DNA from: a bacterium
GTDB taxonomy: Bacteria; Planctomycetota; J058; JAJDCP01
Reading direction: 5' to 3'
Assembly: GCA_030428695.1 (NCBI GenBank)
Contig: JAUIEM010000097.1
Coordinates: forward strand, 1-26,273
Length of the DNA stretch: 26,273 nt
Shown here: positions 8,234 to 15,543 of the stretch, piece after piece
Position numbering within the stretch: position 1 is the stretch's first letter
Layout of the letters: every line of letters begins with the position of its first letter
The notes under the pieces: generated by a model
The model's database searches: none
Seen by the model: only the letters and a program-made list of their open reading frames with translations
What the model was told of the DNA's origin: nothing
Translations under genes and position numbers: made by a program

Positions 8234-9292
8234 CTAGTCGTCCAGAGGAATGCGGACGAACGCGGTCCCGTCGTCGCGGGCGAAGACGTGGAGCTCGTCG
8301 CCGTCCGCGGAGCGCGTGTACACGTAGACCGCGTCGGCGCCGACCCGCAGGGAGAGGATCTCTCCGCCGCCCGGCAGGCGCAGGGGGACGCTCCAGCGCT
8401 CCGCGCCGTCGGGGCCGAGGCAGCGCAGGCCGAGGATGCGCTCGGCCGTCTCTTCTTCGCTGCCGATCAGCACGACGCCGTCCCGCACGCACCAGCCGAG
8501 GCCGTACATTTTCGCGAGATGCCGCACGGCGACCCGCAGCTCTCCATCGGTGATGATCAGCGGCGGCCGGTCGACCCCAGCGGCGGCCTCGAACGCCGTA
8601 GACGACATCACGATCGGCAGCCCGGTGACCGCGCGCAGGAGCTCGACGCGGTCGCCGAGGGGTCCGTCGAAACGCAGGCTGACCAGCATGTCGAGCTGCT
8701 CCTGCACGGCCCGCTCGGCGGGATCGGGCTCCGGCCGCCAGTCCTGATCGAGCAGCACGGCGCCGGACGCGTCGAGGAGAACCCCCGCGCCCTCCTCGAG
8801 GCGGAAGTCGACGCCCTCGCCGAGGGGCACGCGGTAGCAGCCCGGCGCGCTCTCGGCCACCTCCGCGGGCGCCGGGGGCAGGCCGTCCGGCGCGGCGAGC
8901 ACGCGCTCATGCTCGGCGGGGGCGAGCGTGGCGGCGAGGCGCAGCCGGGCGACCTCGTCCCCCGCGGCGAGCCGGAGCGCGCCGCCGTCGAGGTCGACGA
9001 AGAGCGCGAGCCCCTGGGTCGCGGCGAGCACGCGCAGCACCGTCCACAGCTCGACGTCCCGCAGGATCAGGCCGACCGGGCTGTCGAGGGTCTCCTCCGG
9101 CGCCGTGATCTGCCGCCCGCTCAACGTCTCGAGGAAGGCGAGCGCGGCGCCGAGCGGTTCTTCCTGGAGGTCGAGGTCGATCTTCTGCGCGAGCTCTTCT
9201 TCGACGGCGGCTTCGGCGTCGATGCGCTCGCGGAGTCGGTCCTGCGCACTCAACAGGGCACACAAGAGGGCGAGAGGAAGTAGACGTCGCAT
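8234..9292 (-). CDS. Secreted protein with two STN (secretin/TonB N-terminal-like) modules
   Basis: A 352-residue exported protein with a 16-residue signal peptide ending L-L-S-A before Q17-D18. Residues about 37-108 form an STN-like module (LDLQEEPLGAALAFLETLSG, then LRDVELWTVLRVLAATQGLALFVD). A second copy covers about 202-277 (SLRFDGPLGDRVELLRAVTGLPIV, then LRVAVRHLAKMYGLGWCVRDGVVLIGS). The end (about 288-350) looks like one PQQ-type beta-propeller blade. STN domains sit at the periplasmic entrance of secretins and TonB receptors, but no barrel or secretin domain follows here, so this is a soluble periplasmic version. The ATG lies 5 nt after GAGGAGG. The function is unknown. Confidence 0.75.
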   Translation of the reverse strand: MRRLLPLALLCALLSAQDRLRERIDAEAAVEEELAQKIDLDLQEEPLGAALAFLETLSGRQITAPEETLDSPVGLILRDVELWTVLRVLAATQGLALFVDLDGGALRLAAGDEVARLRLAATLAPAEHERVLAAPDGLPPAPAEVAESAPGCYRVPLGEGVDFRLEEGAGVLLDASGAVLLDQDWRPEPDPAERAVQEQLDMLVSLRFDGPLGDRVELLRAVTGLPIVMSSTAFEAAAGVDRPPLIITDGELRVAVRHLAKMYGLGWCVRDGVVLIGSEEETAERILGLRCLGPDGAERWSVPLRLPGGGEILSLRVGADAVYVYTRSADGDELHVFARDDGTAFVRIPLDD

Positions 9293-9332
9293 CGGGACCT
9301 CCTCAGGCGGATGGGCGGGGGCTGCGGGGAGT

Positions 9333-9347
9333 GGGACAGATTGTCCC
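9333..9347. promoter_or_regulatory. Palindrome TGGGACA-N3-TGTCCCA (possible operator)
   Basis: Perfect 7-bp arms (9332-9338 and 9342-9348) around GAT. It lies about 40 bp upstream of the STN gene start, where a repressor could act. No factor is known. The 248-bp gap (9293-9540) also holds a CCGGGG-ACA-CCCCGG hairpin (9454-9468), a run of seven T (9364-9370) and no gene. Confidence 0.35.
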
Positions 9348-9540
9348 AGTCGAAGCGTAAACGTTTTTTTACAACCTTACAGGGGCTGCTGCAGATTCCT
9401 CCGTACTCCGCTGGAAGTCGCCCGGCACGACAATTGCTCCCTTGGCATTGTGGCCGGGGACACCCCGGTCATCAGCCCGGAATCCCGCGTAAAGCAAGCT
9501 TTGGGTGCAGGAGCAGGCGGTCGCTGGGGTTCCGGGCTTT

Positions 9541-10617
9541 TCATCTCCCCCCATCTTCCCGTTCCCTCTTCCTCGGTTTTCGTTCGAGCAGCAGGCGCGC
9601 GATCGCGTCCGCCTGGTCTTCCGGTTCGGCATCCCCGCGATTGCTCAGGATGATCACGCTCAGCTGGCGCTCCGGCAGGCGCAGGATCTCCGCCCGGAAG
9701 CCGACGAACGCGCCGCCGTGGCGCAGGGTCGCTTCCCCCTCCAGCGTCCCGTGCACCAGCCCGCCGGCGTAGCGCAGCTCCTCGCCGGAGGCCAGCGTGC
9801 CCCGCTTCCGCAGCCCGGCCTGCAGCTCCTCCCCGAGGAGCTCGCCGCCGTGCAGCTCGCGCTCCCAGCGGACGAGATCCTCGACGCAGGTGAAGACGCC
9901 CCCGTCCCCGACCATCTCGAGGCGGGTCATGTCCTCCCGGAAGCCGCCGCGCCGCCGTGGGCTGTAGCCGAGGGCCCGCCCCGGGACCCGCTCGTCCGCA
10001 TCGTCGTGGTAGTGGGTGCGGGTCATGCCGAGGGGCGCGAACAGGCGCTCCTCGGCGAAGGCGCGCAGGCTCTTGCCCGCGGCCTTCTCGACCAGCAGGC
10101 TGAGCAGGAAGTAGCCGCTGTTCGAGTACTCGTGGCGCGCGCCGGCGGGGAATTCCCAGGCCTCCTCCGCGCACAGGGCGGCGTAGGCGTCCGCGACGCT
10201 CGCCTCGTCTTCGATCAGCCACAGGTAGTCGGGGATCCCGCTGGTGTGGTGCAGGAGATGCCGGACCCGCACGGCCGGCGTGACCTCCGGCAGCTCGGGC
10301 AACCAAGCGCGGATGTCGGCGTCGAGGGCGACGACACCGTCCGCGGCCAGCAGCAGCACGCACGCCGCGGTGAACTGCTTCGAGGTCGAGGCGATGCGGA
10401 ACACGCTGCGCGTGTCGATGGGCGTGCCCGCCTCGAGGTCGGCGAGGCCGTAGCCGCGCGCGTAGAGCAGGACGCCGCCCTCGACGATGCCGAGGGCGCA
10501 GCCCGGCGCGTTTTCGGGAACCTCGAGCAGCGCGTCGATCCGGGCGCGCAGCTCGGCGGGGAGCTCCTGGGCGCACAGGGCGCCGACGGCGGTCAGGCAG
10601 ACGAGGAGGATGCGCAT
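9541..10617 (-). CDS. Secreted serine hydrolase, class C beta-lactamase family
   Basis: A 358-residue exported protein with a 16-residue signal peptide ending A-L-C-A before Q17-E18. All three active-site motifs of the beta-lactamase/transpeptidase-like fold are present: S77-T-S-K80, Y164-S-N166 and H300-G-G302 (the KTG counterpart). The HLLHHTSGIPDY segment is a family hallmark. HGG instead of KTG points to the esterase / D-peptidase / EstB-like branch, not a true antibiotic-degrading AmpC. The start MRILL follows a GGAG by 7 nt; a longer start at 10647 would put ten residues in front of the signal peptide. The kinase gene upstream ends 41 bp away on the same strand. Confidence 0.88.
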   Translation of the reverse strand: MRILLVCLTAVGALCAQELPAELRARIDALLEVPENAPGCALGIVEGGVLLYARGYGLADLEAGTPIDTRSVFRIASTSKQFTAACVLLLAADGVVALDADIRAWLPELPEVTPAVRVRHLLHHTSGIPDYLWLIEDEASVADAYAALCAEEAWEFPAGARHEYSNSGYFLLSLLVEKAAGKSLRAFAEERLFAPLGMTRTHYHDDADERVPGRALGYSPRRRGGFREDMTRLEMVGDGGVFTCVEDLVRWERELHGGELLGEELQAGLRKRGTLASGEELRYAGGLVHGTLEGEATLRHGGAFVGFRAEILRLPERQLSVIILSNRGDAEPEDQADAIARLLLERKPRKREREDGGR

Positions 10618-10645
10618 CGGGACGCTCCGGGCAGGCGGTGCCCCC

Positions 10646-10654
10646 ACTGTAGCA
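10646..10654 (-). promoter_or_regulatory. Extended -10 element before the serine hydrolase gene
   Basis: On the minus strand TGC-TACAGT lies about 30 bp before the ATG, in the gap after the kinase gene. No good -35 box is seen, so the call rests on the extended -10 alone. Confidence 0.25.
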
Positions 10655-10658
10655 TCCC

Positions 10659-11645
10659 CTACAGCAGCAGGCAGACCGCCAGCAGCTCCAGGCCGAGCAC
10701 CGCGAGCAGCAGCCCATGCCGCAGGCGCTTGGGGCGCGGCGCGGCGACGACGGTCGCGGCGGTCGGCCAGCGGGTGTCCTCGGTCTCGGCGCCGGGCGCC
10801 GCCGGCTCCGGCGCCCGCGCCCCCGTCGCGAAGGGCGCGAGGGCCGCGGCGAGGTCCGCGGCGTCAGGCCGCTCGGCCGGCGCCTTGGCCAGGCAGCGCG
10901 CGACGAGCGCGGCCAGGCCCGTCGGGCAGTCGGGGCGCAGCTCGCGCACGTCCCGGGGCGCCCGCTCGCAGTGCCAGCGCAGGGTCAGGAGGGGGCGCGG
11001 GGCGGAGAACGGCACGAAGCCGGTCAGCGCTTCGAACAGCACGCAGCCGAGGCCATAGACGTCGCTCGCGGGGCAGGCGTCCTTGCCCTCGGCGAGCTCA
11101 GGGGCCATGTAGTGCGGGGTGCCGAGCACGGTCCCGGTCAGGGTGTTGCGGCTGAGGTCGCAGGCGAAGGCCAGGCCGAAATCGGCGACCTTGACGCCCC
11201 CGGTCTTCGGCAGCAGCAGGTTGGTCGGCTTGACGTCGCGGTGGATGACGCCGGCCGCGTGCGCCGCCGCCAGCCCGAGCGCCGCCTCCCGCACCAGCCC
11301 GGCGGCCAGGCCCACCTCGAGCGGCCCGGCGAGGAGCACCTGGCCGAGGTCGCTGCCGGCGACCAGCTCCATGCTGAACCACGACTCCCCGTTGTCCTGC
11401 ACCAGCCCGCTCAGGGCCCGGACGATGCGCGCGTCCCGCAGCCGGGTCAGCACCTCGACCTCACGCGCGAAGCGCCGCAGCGCCTCCGGTTCCGCCGCCA
11501 GATGCGGCGCGAGCAGCTTGACCGCGACCGCCCTCCCCCGCCGGTCACGGGCGTGGTACACCCGGCCCATCGCCCCGCTGCCGAGGCGCGCGATCAGGGT
11601 GTACGGCCCCAGCCGCCGGGGCAGGATCTCCAGCGTCCGCGCCAT
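10659..11645 (-). CDS. Tail-anchored Ser/Thr protein kinase
   Basis: A 328-residue Hanks-type kinase. The domain covers about 15-285: glycine loop [10 protein letters not shown] (21-30), K43 in AVKLL, catalytic H135-R-D137-VKPTN, D155-F-G157, and GTPHYMAPE at about 175-183. A low-complexity linker follows, and the protein ends inside a hydrophobic segment (about 310-328, [17 protein letters not shown]), so it is anchored by its tail with nothing outside. All catalytic residues are present. The start [15 protein letters not shown] was chosen because translation further upstream is arginine/proline-rich shadow. The ribosome site is weak (GGGGTGG), and a G-rich run lies in the template strand just upstream (11666-11689). 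Targets are unknown; the FHA proteins in the window are candidates. Confidence 0.9.
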   Translation of the reverse strand: MARTLEILPRRLGPYTLIARLGSGAMGRVYHARDRRGRAVAVKLLAPHLAAEPEALRRFAREVEVLTRLRDARIVRALSGLVQDNGESWFSMELVAGSDLGQVLLAGPLEVGLAAGLVREAALGLAAAHAAGVIHRDVKPTNLLLPKTGGVKVADFGLAFACDLSRNTLTGTVLGTPHYMAPELAEGKDACPASDVYGLGCVLFEALTGFVPFSAPRPLLTLRWHCERAPRDVRELRPDCPTGLAALVARCLAKAPAERPDAADLAAALAPFATGARAPEPAAPGAETEDTRWPTAATVVAAPRPKRLRHGLLLAVLGLELLAVCLLL

Positions 11646-11784
11646 CAGCCCACCCCGGCGTGCACGGGCGGGACGGGAGGGCTCGGGGGCATCGGAACCT
11701 CGGGGGTGGGGAACGCATCGATGGATGTCGGCAGGATGGGGCGGCGGGATGAGGACTTTCGGAAGGGTGGGAACGTCGCCCTCA

Positions 11785-11804
11785 GCCCGCGGGTGGGGGC
11801 GGGC
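11785..11804 (-). terminator. GC hairpin after the zinc-ribbon membrane protein gene
   Basis: GCCCGC (11785-11790) can pair with GCGGGC (11799-11804) across an 8-nt loop, directly after the stop of the minus-strand gene. There is no T-tract, so termination is uncertain. Confidence 0.2.
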
Positions 11805-11805
11805 G

Positions 11806-12732
11806 TCAGCTCCCGCTCTTGCGCATCGCGACGGCGCCGATGCCGAAGACGATGAAGGCGAGCATGCCGGCCGGGATCGCCGCGTCCGCCACCTGGCCGA
11901 GAGCGCCGTCGACGCGGGCGCTGGTGGTCGCCGTGAAGGCCTCTCCACGACCCGGACGCAGCGCGGGCTCGAAGCTGCGGCCGCGCGGCCCGAGCACCTC
12001 GCGCATCTCCGGGACGAGGCTGTCGACCCAGGCGTTGTGGCCGTCGAGCACATACCAGGGGCCGGCGCCGGTCAGGCCTTCCGGCAGCTTGCCGGCCTGC
12101 AGCTCGCGCCGCACCGCCGCGCGCAGCAGGCGCGGCGTGTCGGCGACCGGCTCGGAGCCGTAGACCAGCTCGTCCGAACAGTCGATGCAGAGGCCGTTCT
12201 CGCCGCCGTGCATCTCCCCGGGCTTGCCGCAGCGCAGGCAGTCGCCGGCGTAGCCGGACGGGAGCCCGATGCCGCCGTCGGCGAGCAGCGCGACCAGGGC
12301 ATCGAAGTCGAGGGGCTGATCCTCGCCGGGCCCGCCCGGCGCTTCTCCCGGGCTCCAGGCCGGAGGCTGCTGCTGCATCCAGACGCCGCGGGCGCGCAGC
12401 TCGGCGCGGACGCCGGTGCGCTCCCCGACCTCCGGCAGCATCAGCTCGAGGACCAGGAAGGAGCCGTGCTCGTCTTGTTCCCAACGGGCGTCGGAGATCG
12501 ACACGGCGACGCTCTCCCCATCCGGGTAGCGCAGCGCGGCGCCGTCGCAGACGATCCCGCTCGGCTCCGTCGCCGGCGCAGTCGGCGCGGTGCGCACCGC
12601 GGCGAAGGCGACGACGCCCGGGGCGGCGTGGATGTGCACGTCGTCGCCGATCATCAGCCCGGCGACGCAGGCGACCAGGCCGAGCAGGGACAGCGCGCAG
12701 CAGCCTCCGTGAGCCTTCCCTCGACGGTGCAT
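11806..12732 (-). CDS. Membrane protein with internal zinc ribbon, unknown function
   Basis: A 308-residue protein with hydrophobic segments at both ends (about 11-29 and 286-303). Between them lies a soluble region with a four-cysteine zinc-ribbon-like motif, C165-x2-C168-x13-C182-x2-C185. A beta-rich stretch (about 60-120) precedes it. The second half includes WYVLDGHNAWVDSLVPEMREVLGPRG. I recognise no family. If both ends are membrane helices the middle is probably extracytoplasmic, which is unusual for a reduced zinc ribbon. The ATG follows AGGAGGAG by 4 nt. The promoter at 12763-12792 is divergent from hchA. Confidence 0.68.
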   Translation of the reverse strand: MHRRGKAHGGCCALSLLGLVACVAGLMIGDDVHIHAAPGVVAFAAVRTAPTAPATEPSGIVCDGAALRYPDGESVAVSISDARWEQDEHGSFLVLELMLPEVGERTGVRAELRARGVWMQQQPPAWSPGEAPGGPGEDQPLDFDALVALLADGGIGLPSGYAGDCLRCGKPGEMHGGENGLCIDCSDELVYGSEPVADTPRLLRAAVRRELQAGKLPEGLTGAGPWYVLDGHNAWVDSLVPEMREVLGPRGRSFEPALRPGRGEAFTATTSARVDGALGQVADAAIPAGMLAFIVFGIGAVAMRKSGS

Positions 12733-12762
12733 CCCTCTCCTCCTTCGCGCTGCGGTCCGTCG

Positions 12763-12792
12763 CTTGTACACGCGGAGCAAGTGGTTTGTCCA
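12763..12792 (-). promoter_or_regulatory. Promoter of the zinc-ribbon membrane protein gene
   Basis: On the minus strand TGGACA (12792-12787), an 18-bp spacer, then TACAAG (12768-12763). The -35 matches at 5 of 6 and the -10 at 4 of 6. The leader is about 25-30 nt. Confidence 0.42.
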
Positions 12793-12855
12793 GGGGAAAT
12801 CCGCGGGATGGGCCGGGAGCGAGCGCCCCCGCTCGCGATGGCGTCGCGGCGCGGG

Positions 12856-12861
12856 TAGAAT
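12856..12861 (+). promoter_or_regulatory. Probable -10 box of hchA
   Basis: TAGAAT (5 of 6 to consensus) lies 30 bp before the hchA start. No clear -35 box is present at the right distance, so an activator or another sigma factor may be needed. Confidence 0.28.
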
Positions 12862-12891
12862 CGGTGGTCGACTTGACAGAGGAAACCACCC

Positions 12892-13755
12892 GTGCTGAAG
12901 AAGATGCTCGGCATCGCCCCGCGGCTCGAAGAGGATGGCAGCTTCAGCCCTTCGGCCCTCGGCATCATGCTCGCGACCAGCAAGAAGACCGCCTACGACG
13001 GCGGGGCCTACGCCGACCCGTACACAGAGGGCCGGTGGAAGGTGCTCGTGGTCTGCACCGAAGAGCGCCACCTGACGATGAAGAACGGCAAGCGCTTCTC
13101 GACCGGAAACCACCCGGTCGAGACCCTGCTGCCGCTGATGCACCTCGCCCAGGCGGGCTTCGGCTTCGACGTCTGCACGCCGAGCGGGGCGCCCGCCTGC
13201 CTGGAGATGTGGGCGATGCCGTCGAAGGACGCCGCGGTGCTCGCGTTCTTCGACGCCCACCGGGCGCGCTTCGAGGCGCCCCTCTCGCTGGCGACGATCG
13301 TGTCCGAGCAGCTGCCGGACAACGATTACCTCGCGGTCTTCCTCCCGGGCGGCCACGGCGCGCTGCTCGGCCTGCCCGAGAGCGAGGACCTCGCCCGGCT
13401 GCTCGACTGGCTCCACGACGAGGACCGCTACCTGCTGACCATCTGCCACGGCCCCGCGGCCCTGCTGTGCGCGGGCGGGGGCGACCGGCCCTTCCCCTAC
13501 GCCGGGTACCGCATGGCGGTCTTCCCCGACAGTATGGACCGGAAGACGCCCCTGTTCGGGTACATGCCCGGACCGATGCCGTACTTCGTGTGCGAGCGCC
13601 TGCGCGCGCTCGGCGTCGAGATCGTCAACAGGTCGGCGGACAAGACCTGCCACCGCGACCGCAAGCTGCTGTCGGGCGCCAGCCCCCAGGCGGCCCAGCC
13701 CTTCGGCAGGCTCGCGGCCGAGACGCTGCTCGAGGCGGCCCGCGAGCGGGGCTGA
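12892..13755 (+). CDS. hchA: Hsp31/HchA family glyoxalase III / chaperone (DJ-1 superfamily)
   Basis: A 287-residue protein aligning along its whole length with my memory of E. coli Hsp31 (283 residues), including FSTGNHP-x-ETLLPL, EMWAMPSKD, VFLPGGHGALLGLPES, CHGPAA, GYMPG and HKDRKLL-like C-HRDRKLLSG. The catalytic set is E77, C185, H186 and D213. The family removes methylglyoxal as D-lactate without glutathione, and acts as a holding chaperone; a protein-deglycase role is debated. Of the E. coli metal ligands H86, E91 and H123, only H123 is kept (A86 and G91 here), so the zinc site is probably absent. The GTG start follows AGAGGAAA by 7 nt. It stands alone between divergent and convergent neighbours. 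Confidence 0.93.
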   Translation: MLKKMLGIAPRLEEDGSFSPSALGIMLATSKKTAYDGGAYADPYTEGRWKVLVVCTEERHLTMKNGKRFSTGNHPVETLLPLMHLAQAGFGFDVCTPSGAPACLEMWAMPSKDAAVLAFFDAHRARFEAPLSLATIVSEQLPDNDYLAVFLPGGHGALLGLPESEDLARLLDWLHDEDRYLLTICHGPAALLCAGGGDRPFPYAGYRMAVFPDSMDRKTPLFGYMPGPMPYFVCERLRALGVEIVNRSADKTCHRDRKLLSGASPQAAQPFGRLAAETLLEAARERG

Positions 13756-13766
13756 CCAGGAGGACT

Positions 13767-13781
13767 GGTCTCTTACAGACC
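13767..13781. terminator. Hairpin between convergent hchA and kinase genes
   Basis: GGTCT (13767-13771) pairs with AGACC (13777-13781) around CTTAC, flanked by GGAGG and CTCC that can extend pairing across a small bulge. It occupies the 51-bp gap between two convergent stops, but T-tracts are weak on both sides. Confidence 0.33.
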
Positions 13782-13806
13782 TCCGCATTTCATGCAGGCC
13801 CTGCCC

Positions 13807-14814
13807 CTACCCGCCCCACAGCTCCCAGGCCGCGGCCGCCGCGAGCCCGCACAGGGCGAGCGCGCACAGCACCCAGAGCAGGGTGTGACGTCGGGCGGCT
13901 CCCGGACGCTCCCCATCGATCAAGGGCGTCAGGGCGTCCGCGAGCTCCTTGCCGGTCTGGAAGCGGTCGGCGGGGTCCTTCTGCATCAGCTTGTGCACGA
14001 TGTCCGCGATGCGCGGGTCGAGGTCGGGCATCAGCAGCGACAGGTCCGGCGCTGGACGCTGCAGGTGCTGCTCCATCAGCTCGTCCGAGGAGCTGCCGGG
14101 GAACGGCACGGTCCCGGTCAACATCGCGAAGAAGCTGCAGCCGAGCGCGTAGAGGTCCGAGCGGTGATCGACCTTGCGCATGTCGTCCCACTGCTCGGGC
14201 GCCATGTAGGCCCAGGTCCCGAGCACCATCCCCGTGCGCGTCAGCTGCACGGTCTCCCGGCCCCGGGCGAGGCCGAAGTCGGCGACCTTGACGTGGCCGT
14301 CGGCGCTGATCAGGAGGTTGTCCGGCTTGACGTCGCGGTGCACGATCCCCTTCCGCGCGGCCGCCCACAGGCCGAGGGCGGCGTCGTGCACGAACAGGCA
14401 GGCGCGGAGCGGAGGGAGCGGGCCCTCGCGCTCGACGAGCTGGTTGACGCTGCCGCCCGGCTCGTAGTGCATCGCGATGCAGTAGTGCACGTCGGTCTTG
14501 AAGATCTCCTCGAAGCCGACCACCGCGGGGTGCTTGAGGCGCTTGACCACGCGCGCCTCGCGTTCGAAGCGCTCGATGAACTCCCAGTCGGAGTCGTGCA
14601 GCGGCAGGACCTTGAACGCGACCCGCCGCCGCGTCCGCTGACTGGTCGCGAGGTACACCCCGGAGCCGAGCCGCTCGTCGATGCGGTAGCCGTTGATCAC
14701 CTGCCCGGCCAGGCGCTCGCTGTGCCCCTCGCCCGGCTCCCGCAACAGCTCGCCGCACTGGTCGCAGATGATCTTCGCGGCCGGGTTCTGGTGGGAACAG
14801 CTGGTGCAGATCAC
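13807..14814 (-). CDS. Zinc-ribbon Ser/Thr kinase with shortened glycine loop
   Basis: A 335-residue kinase. The N-terminal zinc ribbon is C3-x2-C6-x10-C17-x2-C20. The kinase domain covers about 43-300 and has K68 in AFKVL, H159-R-D161-VKPDN, D179-F-G181 and GTWAYMAPEQ. A C-terminal membrane helix (about 311-331) ends the protein, leaving no outer domain. The glycine-rich loop reads LGSG-VYLA (49-56) where kinases of this kind have LGSGGMGxVYLA, so four residues including the third glycine are missing while the frame stays open. This may lower or change ATP binding. The GTG start is the only in-frame start before a stop and has no clear ribosome site. Confidence 0.87.
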   Translation of the reverse strand: MICTSCSHQNPAAKIICDQCGELLREPGEGHSERLAGQVINGYRIDERLGSGVYLATSQRTRRRVAFKVLPLHDSDWEFIERFEREARVVKRLKHPAVVGFEEIFKTDVHYCIAMHYEPGGSVNQLVEREGPLPPLRACLFVHDAALGLWAAARKGIVHRDVKPDNLLISADGHVKVADFGLARGRETVQLTRTGMVLGTWAYMAPEQWDDMRKVDHRSDLYALGCSFFAMLTGTVPFPGSSSDELMEQHLQRPAPDLSLLMPDLDPRIADIVHKLMQKDPADRFQTGKELADALTPLIDGERPGAARRHTLLWVLCALALCGLAAAAAWELWGG

Positions 14815-15004
14815 GGCGTCGGCACACCCGTGGGGGCAGAGGTCCGCGTGACCATGGCAGGTCGGGAACGGTCAGTCAAGAGGAGAGCGCAGCCGGCGAG
14901 CGCGGCGCAGCGCGATCACCGGGAAGCAGCGGGCTCCCCGCGAGCCGTCCGGCCGTCTTCGATCGCGAACGTCGATCCTCGATCGCCCCCCTGATCGGTC
15001 CGAC

Positions 15005-15376
15005 CTACTCGATCGCCGGGCTGCTCTCGTCGGCGACGCCGCTGCTGCTTCCGCGCAACACGCCGCTGTCGTCGATGAAGAACGACGGCCCACTGCCTTC
15101 CGGCGTGGCGGTCGCGCTCCAGCCGAAGGACATCATCACCGTGCTCGTGTCGAAGGTGTAGCCCTCCGGGGCTTTCGCCAGGCTGCCATCGATCGCGATG
15201 AGCTCACGCATGTCGAGCGCGTAGGTCTCGTTGACCTCCATCGCTTTCGACTGCGCCGCCGCGACCTTGCGCATGTAGGCCTTGACCTCCTCGGCCTTCG
15301 GGGTGTCGAAACCACCCCCACAGGCCGTCACGAAGAGAACGACGAACAGACCGATCCCGGCTCCGAGCCAACGCAT
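15005..15376 (-). CDS. Small lipoprotein with pilin-like C-terminal half
   Basis: A 123-residue protein with a signal peptide and lipobox V16-T-A-C19. The mature part begins with a helix (about 27-60, KAEEVKAYMRKVAAAQSKAM). It ends in a beta part with GYTFDT, W-S-A-T-A-T-P and FFIDDSGVLRG (about 75-112). That sequence pattern is typical of the C-terminal fold of type IV pilin-like proteins in planctomycetes, but there is no prepilin peptidase site here, and the lipid anchor replaces it. An envelope role is likely; nothing more specific can be said. The ATG lies 7 nt after GGGAGG, with a good promoter upstream. Some 190 bp without a gene separate its end from the kinase start. Confidence 0.75.
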   Translation of the reverse strand: MRWLGAGIGLFVVLFVTACGGGFDTPKAEEVKAYMRKVAAAQSKAMEVNETYALDMRELIAIDGSLAKAPEGYTFDTSTVMMSFGWSATATPEGSGPSFFIDDSGVLRGSSSGVADESSPAIE

Positions 15377-15399
15377 GATGAGACCTCCCGTTTCCGGGC

Positions 15400-15429
15400 A
15401 TTCTAGTCGGCCCTGCCCCTCCAACTCAA
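15400..15429 (-). promoter_or_regulatory. Promoter of the pilin-like lipoprotein gene
   Basis: On the minus strand TTGAGT (15429-15424), 18 bp, then TAGAAT (15405-15400). The leader to the ATG is about 17-20 nt. Confidence 0.5.
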
Positions 15430-15543
15430 CCGTCGCCCCCTGCCGCGTCGACGTCCCCTGGCAGGCCGCTCAAAAGGGCTGGCCGGCGTCGCGTCGCACC
15501 AGTACGATACCGGGTTGAAACACCACCAGCCACGGAGACCCTC

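Noticed and set aside
9454..9468. CCGGGG-ACA-CCCCGG hairpin as terminator of the serine hydrolase gene
   Set aside because: No T-tract follows on the minus strand, and it lies more than 70 bp past the stop.
11646..12053. N-terminal extension of the tail-anchored kinase to 12053
   Set aside because: The extra residues are arginine/serine/proline-rich shadow of the neighbouring gene. The kinase domain begins right after the ATG at 11645.
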